Positions 1 through 6,871 of a stretch of 7,032 nt of DNA are shown one piece after another. The notes beneath the pieces were generated by a model. It saw nothing but the letters and a program-made list of their open reading frames with translations, had not been told where the DNA came from and did not search any database. The first letter of the stretch is position 1. Every line of letters starts with the position of its first letter. The position numbers and the translations under genes are program-made. Origin of the DNA: Pseudomonadota bacterium (GTDB taxonomy: Bacteria; Pseudomonadota; Alphaproteobacteria; Thalassobaculales; Thalassobaculaceae); the NCBI GenBank assembly GCA_027623845.1, contig JAQBUJ010000158.1:1-7032 (forward strand), read 5' to 3'.

Positions 1-396
1 GGCGCTTGGCTGTCGATGACCGGCATCGTTTCCGGCACCCGGCTCGGCGCCAGCCATGCGATCGGCCATATCCTTGGTGGCAGCGCCGACGTGCCGCACG
101 GCTATACCTCCTGCGTGATGCTGCCCTATGTGCTGGCCTGGAACGCGCCGGTGAACGGCGCCCGGCAGAAGGGTCTCGCCGCCGCGCTGGGCCAACCCGG
201 TACGCCAGCCTCGGAGATCCTCGACAAGCTGATCAGCGGCCTCGGCATGCCGCGCCACTTGCGCGAGGTCGGGGTCAGCGAGAATCAGTTTCCGCAACTG
301 GCCGAGAACTGCATGCTCGACGATTGGACCTTCTCCAACCCGCGCGAGATCCGCTCGCCGGACCAGGTGATGGAGATTTTACGCTCGGCGGTTTGA
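1..396 (+). CDS. Iron-containing alcohol dehydrogenase, C-terminal part (5' end outside window)
   Basis: The reading frame is open from the first base, so the gene starts upstream of the window; 131 residues and a TGA stop remain. Members of this family reduce aldehydes or ketones, or oxidise alcohols, with NAD(P) and a bound divalent metal, usually Fe2+. The visible fragment carries the family's metal-binding signature: histidines at fragment residues 19, 23 and 33, in the pattern H-x3-H-x9-H followed by G. The first and last match the two histidine ligands known from lactaldehyde reductase FucO. The stretch after it (TSCVMLPYVLAWN) is also typical. Wording around the signature resembles the branch that contains maleylacetate reductases and uncharacterised alphaproteobacterial Fe-ADHs, so the substrate cannot be assigned. 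The nucleotide-binding domain is not in view. A GC-rich hairpin follows the stop and the next gene has its own likely promoter, so this is probably a separate transcription unit from glyQ. Confidence 0.9.
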   Translation, partial: GAWLSMTGIVSGTRLGASHAIGHILGGSADVPHGYTSCVMLPYVLAWNAPVNGARQKGLAAALGQPGTPASEILDKLISGLGMPRHLREVGVSENQFPQLAENCMLDDWTFSNPREIRSPDQVMEILRSAV

Positions 397-402
397 GGAG
401 GG

Positions 403-425
403 CGGGGGCAAAATCTCCGCCCCCG
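403..425 (+). terminator. GC hairpin after the dehydrogenase gene, possible terminator without a U tract
   Basis: CGGGGGC at 403-409 and GCCCCCG at 419-425 are perfect 7-base inverted complements with a 9-base loop, starting 7 bases after the dehydrogenase stop codon. The position suits a transcription end or an mRNA 3' stabiliser. The bases that follow (GAGGAAACG) contain no run of T, so it lacks half of a classical intrinsic terminator. Confidence 0.45.
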
Positions 426-503
426 AGGAAACGTTATATGTGGTCGCCAAACGCCTCATCCACCGCGCCGGTCGCGACTGGTGGTCCGCGACAGTTTCCC
501 GCC

Positions 504-532
504 TTGATTCCCGGTCGCCGCTCCCCTATTTT
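504..532 (+). promoter_or_regulatory. Probable sigma-70 promoter of glyQS
   Basis: TTGATT at 504-509 (4 of 6 to TTGACA) and TATTTT at 527-532 (4 of 6 to TATAAT) are separated by exactly 17 bases. This predicts a transcript start near 539 and a leader of about 30 bases before the glyQ ATG at 571. The remaining spacer between the dehydrogenase and glyQ shows no other structure that I can defend, and no leader-peptide attenuator or T-box is visible. Confidence 0.4.
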
Positions 533-570
533 CTCGCACCTGCAGCATATTGGCGAAATGGCGAATTCCG

Positions 571-1503
571 ATGGCAGTGTCCGCCGCCTTATCCTCGCGC
601 ACGGATTTTCAATCCCTGATCCTGACGCTTCAGCGTTATTGGGCTGATCAGGGCTGTGTGGTTCTGCAGCCCTATGACATGGAGGTCGGCGCCGGCACCT
701 TTCATCCGGCGACGACCTTGCGCTCGCTCGGGCCGGACGATGTCTGGAACGCCGCTTATGTGCAGCCCTCGCGCCGACCGACCGATGGCCGCTATGGCGA
801 GAACCCGAACCGGCTACAGCATTACTATCAATTTCAGGTGCTGATGAAGCCGTCGCCGGTCGACAGCCAGGAACTGTATCTTGGCTCGCTGAAGGCTATT
901 GGCCTGGACCCGATGGCTCATGATATCCGCTTTGTCGAGGATGACTGGGAGAGCCCGACACTGGGCGCCTGGGGCCTGGGTTGGGAGGTTTGGTGCGACG
1001 GCATGGAAGTGTCGCAATACACTTATTTCCAGCAGGTCGGCGGAATTGAATGCGACCCGGTTCCGTTGGAGCTGACCTACGGGCTAGAGCGGTTGGCGAT
1101 GTATATCCAGGGGGTCGACTCGATTTATGACCTCGATTGGAACGGTCGCCCGCCAGAAAACGGCGGCAAACGCTATCGCGATATCTTCCATCAGGCCGAA
1201 CAGGAATACTCAGCTCATAATTTCGAGGCGGCGAACACCGAGGCCCTGCTCCGGCATTTCACCGATGCCGAGGTTGAGTGCGCCAACCTGCTGGGCCGCG
1301 AGAAACCCTTGCCGCTACCGGCCTATGATCAGTGCATGAAGGCCAGCCATCTGTTCAACCTGCTGGACGCGCGCGGCGTGATCAGCGTGACCGAGCGTCA
1401 GGCCTATATCGGACGGGTCCGAGCGTTGGCCCGTGGCTGCTGCGAGGCCTGGGTCGTCGCCGGCGCTGCCTGGAAAGCACGCGAGGAGCAGGCCAATGGC
1501 TGA
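571..1503 (+). CDS. glyQ: Glycyl-tRNA synthetase alpha subunit
   Basis: This is the catalytic subunit of the bacterial alpha2beta2 glycyl-tRNA synthetase, which forms glycyl-adenylate and charges tRNA-Gly in the cytosol. The 310-residue product follows E. coli GlyQ almost throughout. It starts with an FQSLILTLQRYW block at about residues 13-24 and has DMEVGAGT from residue 36. The highly conserved VQPSRRPTDGRYGENPNR block begins at residue 64 and forms part of the class II active site. GWEVW is at 137-141. TYGLERLAMYIQGVDS begins at 169, with the motif 3 arginine at 174. The ATG at 571 is preferred because homologues begin only about 5-12 residues before the FQ.LILTLQ block. An in-frame TTG at 550 would add 7 residues and leave only about 11 bases of leader after the proposed promoter. 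Neither start has a good Shine-Dalgarno sequence. The stop codon lies inside the start of glyS. Confidence 0.97.
   Translation: MAVSAALSSRTDFQSLILTLQRYWADQGCVVLQPYDMEVGAGTFHPATTLRSLGPDDVWNAAYVQPSRRPTDGRYGENPNRLQHYYQFQVLMKPSPVDSQELYLGSLKAIGLDPMAHDIRFVEDDWESPTLGAWGLGWEVWCDGMEVSQYTYFQQVGGIECDPVPLELTYGLERLAMYIQGVDSIYDLDWNGRPPENGGKRYRDIFHQAEQEYSAHNFEAANTEALLRHFTDAEVECANLLGREKPLPLPAYDQCMKASHLFNLLDARGVISVTERQAYIGRVRALARGCCEAWVVAGAAWKAREEQANG
1483..1488 (+). promoter_or_regulatory. Ribosome binding site of glyS inside glyQ
   Basis: GAGGAG lies 7 bases before the ATG at 1496. It fixes the glyS start there and excludes an upstream in-frame extension back to 1433. Because it sits within the last codons of glyQ, ribosomes finishing glyQ are well placed to begin glyS, which would help keep the two subunits in equal amounts. 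Confidence 0.75.
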
Positions 1504-3562
1504 GTTGCTTCTTGAGCTGTTTTCCGAAGAGATCCCGGCGCGGATGCAGAAACGCGCCGCCGAGGATCTGAAGAAACTGGTCACCGACAAACTGAGCAAG
1601 GCCGGCTTGGAATTCACCGCCGCCGAGGCGCATGTGACGCCGCGCCGACTGACCTTGATGGTCGACGGCCTGCCGTTGCGCCAGCCGGACGTACGCGAGG
1701 AACGCCGAGGCCCCCGCGCCGACGCGCCGGAAAAGGCGATCGCTGGGTTCCTTGGTTCCGTTGGGCTCATGCGCGACCAAGTCGAAGAGCGCGAGATGCC
1801 CAAGGGCGTTTTCCTGTTCGCGCTGATCGAGAAAGCCGGCGCCGAGACCCGCGACGTATTGCCGGCGATCATCCTGGAAGCGATCCAGGAGCTGCCCTGG
1901 CAGAAAAGCATGCGCTGGGCCCGGAACAGTTTTCGCTGGGTGCGACCGTTGCATCACGTGCTGGCGATCCTTGATGGCAAGACGTTGGATGGCTCACTGG
2001 CGCTCGGCGACTGGGTTCTGGATTTCACCGACACCACAAGAGGCCACCGGTTCCTGGCGCCGGAGGCTATTCAGGTTACCGGTTTCGCCGACTACAAAGC
2101 GAAATTGCGCGAGGCCTGCGTGGTGCTGGACCGAGAAGAGCGCAAGCAGATCATCGCCGATGGCGCCAGCACCCTCGCCAAAGCCGAAGGCATGACCCTG
2201 AAGGACGACCAGGGCTTGCTTGAGGAGGTCTGCGGTTTGGTCGAATGGCCGGCGCCCTTGATCGGCCGGATCGAGGACGCCTTCATGGAGGTGCCGCCGG
2301 AGGCCCTGGTCACCGCCATGCGCACGCATCAAAAATACTTCGCGCTTGCGACCGCCGACGGGGCTTTGGCGCCTCGGTTCATAACTGTTTCCAACATGCC
2401 AGCCGACCCGGCCCGCGATGTCACGATTGTCGCCGGCAACGAGAAGGTGCTGCGCGCCCGGTTGTCGGACGCACGGTTTTTCTGGGATCAGGACCGGGCC
2501 GAGAGCCTGGAGAGCCGGGTGCCGGCGCTGGCCAACGTTACCTTCTACGACAAACTCGGCACCCTGGCCGATAAGATGGCGCGGGTCGAGCAGCTGGCGG
2601 AAAAATTAGCTGCGTTCGTGCCGGGCTGTGGTGCCGACCACGCGCGCCGCGCCGCACGACTTGCAAAAGCCGATCTCACCACCGAAATGGTTGGCGAGTT
2701 TCCAGAACTGCAGGGCGTCATGGGCCGCTACTACGCCGGTCATGACGGCGAGAGTGACGCTGTTTGCAACGCCATAGCCGAGCATTATGCACCGCAAGGC
2801 CCCTCGGACAGCTGTCCAACCGTGCCGGTCAGCGTCGCCGTAGCGTTGGCTGACAAGCTGGATACCCTGGTTGGGTTCTTTGCCATCGACGAAAAGCCGA
2901 CTGGTTCGAAGGATCCCTTCGCGCTCCGCCGAGCGGCGCTCGGGGTGATTCGATTGGTCATCGAGAACAAGCTTCGGCTGCCCTTGCGCGCCGCCATTTC
3001 CATGGCTTTGCAAGGCTATACCGGGCTTGGTGAGCCGGATGGGTTACTCGATTTTCTGGCCGACCGCCTCAAGGTTCATCTGCGCGAGCAGGGCGTGCGC
3101 CATGATTTAATCTCCGCGGTGTTCGCGCTTGGCGATGAGGATGATCTGAACCGTCTGATCGCGCGGGTCGGCGCGCTTGGCACATTCCTTGAAACCGAGG
3201 ACGGGACCAATCTGCTTATCGCCCACGGGCGCGCCGCCAATATCGTGCGGATCGAAACAAAGAAGGATGGCCGTGGATATGAAGACGTGCCCGACGGTTC
3301 CCGGTTTGAAGCCGATGAAGAAGGCGCTCTGCAGCGTGCCTTGGACGGGCTCGTTGGCGCGCTCCCGGAACATATCGAAGCGGAAGATTTCACTGGTGCC
3401 ATGGGTGTATTGGCCAAGTTGCGCGGGCCGATCGACGCCTATTTCGACAAGGTCACCGTCAATGTTGACCAGCCGGCGCTGCGTGAGAACCGTTTGAAGA
3501 CCTTGGCCGGAATCGTTACGACGATGAACCAAGTGGCCGATTTCTCCAAGGTCGAGGGATAG
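1496..3562 (+). CDS. glyS: Glycyl-tRNA synthetase beta subunit
   Basis: This subunit binds and positions tRNA-Gly for the alpha subunit; both are needed for aminoacylation. The 688-residue product matches the length of E. coli GlyS (689). It opens with ELLLELFSEEIPARM, the usual N-terminus of the family. Family blocks follow in order: APRRL-type TPRRLTL near residue 43, MRWA...FRWVRP around 139-150, EALVTAMRTHQKYF from 269, GNEKVLRARLSDARFF from 314, and EFPELQGVMGRYYAGHDGE from 401 (HD-like region). KDPFALRRAALGVIRL follows near 472. The C-terminal portion, with IDAYFDKVTVNVD and RENRLKTL, corresponds to the DALR-type anticodon-binding domain. The first 8 bases overlap glyQ (ATG at 1496, glyQ TGA at 1501), which implies translational coupling in a glyQS operon. 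No frameshift or missing block is seen. Confidence 0.97.
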   Translation: MAELLLELFSEEIPARMQKRAAEDLKKLVTDKLSKAGLEFTAAEAHVTPRRLTLMVDGLPLRQPDVREERRGPRADAPEKAIAGFLGSVGLMRDQVEEREMPKGVFLFALIEKAGAETRDVLPAIILEAIQELPWQKSMRWARNSFRWVRPLHHVLAILDGKTLDGSLALGDWVLDFTDTTRGHRFLAPEAIQVTGFADYKAKLREACVVLDREERKQIIADGASTLAKAEGMTLKDDQGLLEEVCGLVEWPAPLIGRIEDAFMEVPPEALVTAMRTHQKYFALATADGALAPRFITVSNMPADPARDVTIVAGNEKVLRARLSDARFFWDQDRAESLESRVPALANVTFYDKLGTLADKMARVEQLAEKLAAFVPGCGADHARRAARLAKADLTTEMVGEFPELQGVMGRYYAGHDGESDAVCNAIAEHYAPQGPSDSCPTVPVSVAVALADKLDTLVGFFAIDEKPTGSKDPFALRRAALGVIRLVIENKLRLPLRAAISMALQGYTGLGEPDGLLDFLADRLKVHLREQGVRHDLISAVFALGDEDDLNRLIARVGALGTFLETEDGTNLLIAHGRAANIVRIETKKDGRGYEDVPDGSRFEADEEGALQRALDGLVGALPEHIEAEDFTGAMGVLAKLRGPIDAYFDKVTVNVDQPALRENRLKTLAGIVTTMNQVADFSKVEG

Positions 3563-3653
3563 CCAGAAATTTTCCGTCTCTTCCGCGAAAGCCACGGACC
3601 GGTCGGTGATCGACAATGATGGGTAAGGCGAACCCCAAGAGCGAGACAAGACG

Positions 3654-6326
3654 ATGACGCAATGGGTTTACGGTTTTGGCGGCGGAACGGCGGAGGGTGG
3701 CGCCGCGATGCGCGATCTGCTGGGAGGCAAAGGCGCCAATCTTGCCGAGATGAGTTCGCTCGGCCTACCGGTGCCGCCGGGCTTCACCATCAGCACCGAA
3801 CTTTGTACCCATTACTATGCCAGTGACGAGACCTATCCCGAGGACCTGAAGGATCAGGTCGCCGCCGCCCTGAAGCGGATCGAGGCGACCGTCGACGCCC
3901 GGTTCGGCGACCCGGAAAATCCGTTGCTGGTCTCGGTACGGTCCGGCGCTCGCGCCTCGATGCCGGGGATGATGGATACGGTGTTGAATTTGGGGCTGAA
4001 CGACGCGACCGCGGCCGGCCTCGCCAAACGCTCCGGCGACCCGCGCTTCGCCTATGACAGCTACCGCCGTTTCATCCAGATGTACTCGGACGTCGTGCTT
4101 GGCGTCGATCATTACCAGTTCGAGGAATTGCTGGAGCTTTTGAAGGAACAAAAGGGCGTGGAGCTGGATACCGAGCTCGACGCCGAAGATCTCCAGCGCC
4201 TGGTCACAAGCTATAAGGCCGCCGTGGTGGATGAGCTTGGCGAGGCGTTTCCGCAAGATCCCCAGGCGCAGCTGTGGGGGGCGATCGGTGCGGTTTTCGG
4301 CTCCTGGATGAACCAGCGGGCGATCACCTATCGCCGCCTGCACGACATCCCCGCGAGCTGGGGAACCGCCGTCAATGTTCAGGCCATGGTGTTCGGTAAT
4401 ATGGGGGCCGATTGCGCCACCGGTGTCGCCTTCACCCGCAACCCTTCCACGGGCGAGAACAGCTTCTATGGCGAGTTCCTGATCAACGCCCAGGGCGAGG
4501 ACGTGGTCGCCGGTATTCGCACGCCGCAGCAACTGACCCTGGCCGGCAAGACGGAACACCACTCCGACCTGCCGGCGATGGAAGAGGTGATGCCTGAGGT
4601 CTATGGTCAGCTCGCCGCCGTGCGCGACCGGCTTGAGATCCATTACCGCGACATGCAGGACATCGAGTTCACGGTACAGAGCGGTACCCTCTACATGCTG
4701 CAGACCCGTTCGGGCAAGCGGACCACCTCGGCCGCCATGCGCATCGCCGTCGATATGGCCAATGCCGGCATGATTACCCAGGAAGAGGCCGTGCTGCGGG
4801 TGGAGCCAAACGCGCTCGACCAGTTGCTGCACCCGACCCTCGACCCCGACGCTGAGCGCAAAGTCATTGCCGCCGGCTTGCCGGCATCACCGGGCGCCGC
4901 CAGCGGCATCGTGGTGTTTTCCGCCGATGAGGCCGAGCGCCGGGCCAACAATGATGAGAAGGTGATCCTGGTGCGCCAGGAAACCAGCCCCGAGGATATT
5001 CACGGCATGCACGCCGCCCAGGGTATATTGACCACCCGGGGCGGGATGACCAGCCACGCCGCCGTGGTCGCCCGGGGCATGGGCCGCCCCTGTGTATCCG
5101 GCGCCGGACGCATCCGGGTCGATACCAATACCCAATGCTTCTTTGTCGGCGAGGTGACGGTCAAGGGCGGTGATTGGATCACCATTGATGGTTCAACCGG
5201 CGAAGTGATGCTTGGCCAGGTCGCCACCGTCGAACCGGAATTGTCGGGCGATTTCGGCGTTCTGATGGGCTGGGCCGACGCCGCGCGACGCCTCGGCGTC
5301 CGCGCCAATGCCGAGACGCCGGACGACGCCCGCACCGCCCGGGGCTTTGGCGCCGAGGGCATCGGTCTGTGCCGAACCGAGCATATGTTTTTCGACGCCG
5401 AACGGATCGTCGCGGTGCGTGAAATGATCCTGGCTGACCGCGAGGACGCCCGCCGGGCGGCGCTGGCCAAGATCCTGCCGATGCAGCGCGCCGATTTCGT
5501 CGAACTGTTCCGTATCATGGCCGGCCTGCCGGTAACCATCCGGCTGCTCGATCCGCCACTGCACGAGTTTCTGCCGCACGGCGATACGGAACTGGCCGAG
5601 CTTGCCAAGGCGACCGGCCGTACGGTGAATTCCGTGCGTCACCGGGCCATGGAACTGCACGAGGCCAACCCGATGCTTGGCCATCGCGGCTGCCGACTGG
5701 CGATCAGCTATCCCGAGATCCCGGAGATGCAGGCCCGCGCGATCTTTGAGGCAGTGGTCGCCGTCAAGCAGGAGAGCGGCGAGACCGTGGTGCCTGAAGT
5801 GATGATCCCGCTCGCCGCCACGAAGATCGAGATCGATATCCTAAAAGAGGTCATCGACCGGGTCGCCGGTGAGGTGCGGGCCGAGACCGGTGTGGCGATC
5901 GACTATCTCGTCGGCACGATGATCGAGCTGCCGCGTGCGGCGCTCAGGGCCGGGGAAATCGCCGAATCAGCTGCCTTCTTCAGTTTCGGCACCAATGACC
6001 TGACCCAGACCGCCTATGGCATCAGCCGCGACGACGCCGGATCGTTCCTGCGTACCTACCAGGACCGCGGCATCATCGAAAAAGACCCCTTTGTCACCAT
6101 AGACGCCGATGGCGTCGGCGAGTTGATCCGAATGGGTGTCGAACGAGGTCGCGCCACCAGACCCGACCTGAAGATCGGCATCTGCGGCGAACACGGCGGC
6201 GACCCGGCATCGGTAGCGTTCTGCGAAGAAGTGGGGCTGGATTACGTGTCGTGCTCGCCGTACCGGGTGCCGATCGCCCGGCTGGCGGCGGCGCAGGCGG
6301 CGATCCGGGGACGGGACAAAGGTTAA
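3654..6326 (+). CDS. ppdK: Pyruvate, phosphate dikinase
   Basis: This enzyme interconverts pyruvate, ATP and phosphate with phosphoenolpyruvate, AMP and pyrophosphate. It can feed gluconeogenesis or act as a PPi-linked pyruvate kinase. The 890-residue protein is full length. The N-terminal ATP-grasp domain shows GGKGANLAEM at about 24-33 and SVRSGARASMPGMMDTVLNLG at 94-114. The phospho-swivel domain has TRGGMTSHAAVVARG, with the phospho-accepting histidine at 468. The threonine two residues before it (466) is the one modified by PPDK regulatory kinase/phosphatase proteins (DUF299 family). The C-terminal TIM barrel has EGIGLCRTEHMFF (568-580), FSFGTNDLTQTAYG (776-789) and GICGEHGGDP with the catalytic cysteine at 844. 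The start gives the usual MT.WVY.FGGG opening, although the Shine-Dalgarno is weak (AAGAGCGAGA region, 3638-3647). A 91-base gap separates it from glyS, with no clear promoter or terminator, so read-through from glyS is possible. A phosphoenolpyruvate synthase is excluded by the length and the N-terminal pattern. Confidence 0.97.
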   Translation: MTQWVYGFGGGTAEGGAAMRDLLGGKGANLAEMSSLGLPVPPGFTISTELCTHYYASDETYPEDLKDQVAAALKRIEATVDARFGDPENPLLVSVRSGARASMPGMMDTVLNLGLNDATAAGLAKRSGDPRFAYDSYRRFIQMYSDVVLGVDHYQFEELLELLKEQKGVELDTELDAEDLQRLVTSYKAAVVDELGEAFPQDPQAQLWGAIGAVFGSWMNQRAITYRRLHDIPASWGTAVNVQAMVFGNMGADCATGVAFTRNPSTGENSFYGEFLINAQGEDVVAGIRTPQQLTLAGKTEHHSDLPAMEEVMPEVYGQLAAVRDRLEIHYRDMQDIEFTVQSGTLYMLQTRSGKRTTSAAMRIAVDMANAGMITQEEAVLRVEPNALDQLLHPTLDPDAERKVIAAGLPASPGAASGIVVFSADEAERRANNDEKVILVRQETSPEDIHGMHAAQGILTTRGGMTSHAAVVARGMGRPCVSGAGRIRVDTNTQCFFVGEVTVKGGDWITIDGSTGEVMLGQVATVEPELSGDFGVLMGWADAARRLGVRANAETPDDARTARGFGAEGIGLCRTEHMFFDAERIVAVREMILADREDARRAALAKILPMQRADFVELFRIMAGLPVTIRLLDPPLHEFLPHGDTELAELAKATGRTVNSVRHRAMELHEANPMLGHRGCRLAISYPEIPEMQARAIFEAVVAVKQESGETVVPEVMIPLAATKIEIDILKEVIDRVAGEVRAETGVAIDYLVGTMIELPRAALRAGEIAESAAFFSFGTNDLTQTAYGISRDDAGSFLRTYQDRGIIEKDPFVTIDADGVGELIRMGVERGRATRPDLKIGICGEHGGDPASVAFCEEVGLDYVSCSPYRVPIARLAAAQAAIRGRDKG

Positions 6327-6362
6327 CCTGGCAACCCTTTCATAAATTCCCTCCATTCCCGC

Positions 6363-6391
6363 TTCCCGTGCCTCTGGTTTTCCGCTACAAT
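6363..6391 (+). promoter_or_regulatory. Probable promoter of the split tRNA-Leu gene
   Basis: TACAAT at 6386-6391 matches the -10 consensus at 5 of 6 positions. TTCCCG at 6363-6368, 17 bases upstream, is a weak -35 (3 of 6). The predicted start is near 6398, only about 6 bases before the tRNA's first base, as is common for tRNA genes. It would separate the tRNA from ppdK, whose stop lies at 6326; no convincing terminator is seen between them. Confidence 0.5.
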
Positions 6392-6403
6392 CCTCCACGG
6401 TTC

Positions 6404-6749
6404 GCGGGCGTGGCGGAATTGGTAGACGCGCCAGACTCAAAAATGGGTCGCCGCCGGGGAAACCCGACGGTAGCAGGTGTCAAATTCGGGGAAGGCTGAC
6501 GGGTTATGCCGTTGCTAATCCCGAGCCAAGCCCGGTGTTTTACAGGGACGGTTTCCCTGGATTGCGTCGGGAAGGTGTAGAGACTTGACGGCACCCACCT
6601 AACCCCCGGCGACGGGGCATGGTGATGAGAAAGTCCAGACCACGAACGCAGCTCCGGCATCGTCGGAGCGGCGGCGGCGAAAGCCGTAGTTGGTACGCAA
6701 AATCTGGTTTCCTTTGGAAGTGGGAGTTCGACTCTCCCCGCCCGCACCA
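6404..6749 (+). tRNA. tRNA-Leu (anticodon CAA), interrupted by a group I intron
   Basis: Exon 1 is 6404-6437 and exon 2 is 6698-6749, giving an 86-base class II tRNA with an encoded CCA. The acceptor stem GCGGGCG (6404-6410) pairs with CGCCCGC (6739-6745), with A at the discriminator position. The D arm is GCG/CGC (6413-6415, 6427-6429) around an 11-base loop with GG and GUAGA. The anticodon stem CCAGA (6431-6435) pairs with UCUGG (6703-6707). After splicing, the 7-base loop is CUCAAAA, placing CAA at 34-36 for UUG codons. The long variable arm has UUCC/GGAA with a UUU loop (6709-6719). The T arm has GGGAG/CUCCC (6722-6726, 6734-6738) around UUCGACU. The intron falls between U33 and C34, so the unspliced RNA cannot decode. 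A tRNA finder that does not model group I introns may miss this gene or misread its anticodon. Confidence 0.95.
6438..6697 (+). ncRNA. Group I self-splicing intron (IC3-like) in tRNA-Leu(CAA)
   Basis: This is a 260-base ribozyme with no reading frame of its own, expected to excise itself with guanosine as cofactor. The 5' splice site is after U6437: exon GACU (6434-6437) pairs with guide GGUC (6446-6449), ending in the required U.G wobble. The last base is G6697 (omega G). P10 can form from G6445-C6698 and U6444-A6699. P2 is an 8-pair stem with one C.A mismatch and a GAAA loop (6451-6470). P3 is GGUGUC/GGCACC (6476-6481, 6590-6595). P4 is UCGGG/CCCGA (6486-6490, 6520-6524). P5 has GACGG/CCGUU (6498-6502, 6509-6513). 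P6 is CCCG/CGGG (6531-6534, 6568-6571), with P6a CAGGGA/UCCCUG (6543-6559). P7 is GACUU/AAGUC (6582-6586, 6631-6635). P8 has CACC/GGUG (6596-6599, 6621-6624) and CCCCG-GCGA-CGGGG (6604-6617). The P9 region has ACCA/UGGU closing two hairpins, one with a GAAA loop (6675-6686). The core blocks match the Azoarcus tRNA-Ile intron as I recall it. The subgroup is inferred from that likeness. Confidence 0.93.
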
Positions 6750-6755
6750 CCGCTC

Positions 6756-6802
6756 TTTTACCCCACCCTGAAGGACGCAGAAACCCTTCAGTTTCGGTAA
6801 AA
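6756..6802 (+). repeat. Nested inverted repeat between tRNA-Leu and the integrase gene
   Basis: TTTTACC (6756-6762) is the exact reverse complement of GGTAAAA (6796-6802). Inside it, CTGAAGG (6768-6774) is the exact reverse complement of CCTTCAG (6785-6791). The two stems are separated by CCACC on one side and TTTC on the other, and the apical loop is 10 bases. The repeat begins 7 bases after the encoded CCA. The T tract is on the 5' side rather than the 3' side, which argues against an ordinary intrinsic terminator. It could be a tRNA transcript end, a binding site for integrase or an accessory protein, or an operator in the attachment region. Confidence 0.6.
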
Positions 6803-6856
6803 TAGCATTATTTCAGTCACTTAGAAAATGCGCGTGCTCTGGTTATGTGCTACACC

Positions 6857-6861
6857 AGGAG
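6857..6861 (+). promoter_or_regulatory. Ribosome binding site deciding the integrase start
   Basis: AGGAG ends only 1 base before the in-frame ATG at 6863, too close to serve it, but lies 10 bases before the in-frame GTG at 6872. This spacing favours the GTG as the true start. A further in-frame ATG at 6845 has no visible binding site. Confidence 0.5.
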
Positions 6862-6871
6862 CATGGAAGAC

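Noticed and set aside
6..647. A 213-codon + strand frame across the dehydrogenase end and the intergenic gap
   Set aside because: It runs out of frame over the dehydrogenase C-terminus and into glyQ. It is rich in R, P and A and has no recognisable domain, so it is a frame shadow.
3563..3653. A promoter for ppdK in the gap after glyS
   Set aside because: A GACAAT-like -10 at 3612-3617 has no acceptable -35 at the right distance. The GACCGGTC palindrome at 3597-3604 is short and unremarkable in GC-rich DNA.
3765..4832. A 355-codon open frame on the - strand inside ppdK
   Set aside because: It lies fully antisense to a clear ppdK. Its translation is a low-complexity G/H/R/L-rich mix without any family motif, as expected for antisense frames in GC-rich genes.
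6318..6340. A short AAAGG/CCTTT inverted pair after the ppdK stop as a terminator
   Set aside because: The pairing is only 5 bases with a long loop and no following T tract, too weak to call.
6251..6499. An 82-codon + strand frame across the ppdK end, tRNA exon 1 and the intron
   Set aside because: It overlaps ppdK out of frame and is made of tRNA and ribozyme sequence, so it is not a protein gene or an intron-encoded endonuclease.
6404..6500. A contiguous, degenerate tRNA (pseudogene) beginning at 6404
   Set aside because: The first 34 bases are perfect tRNA-Leu, and every missing partner strand is found downstream after removal of the intron, so the gene is split rather than broken.
6385..6750. 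A 121-codon - strand frame covering the tRNA and intron
   Set aside because: It is exactly antisense to structured RNA. Such frames are common false calls at tRNA loci.
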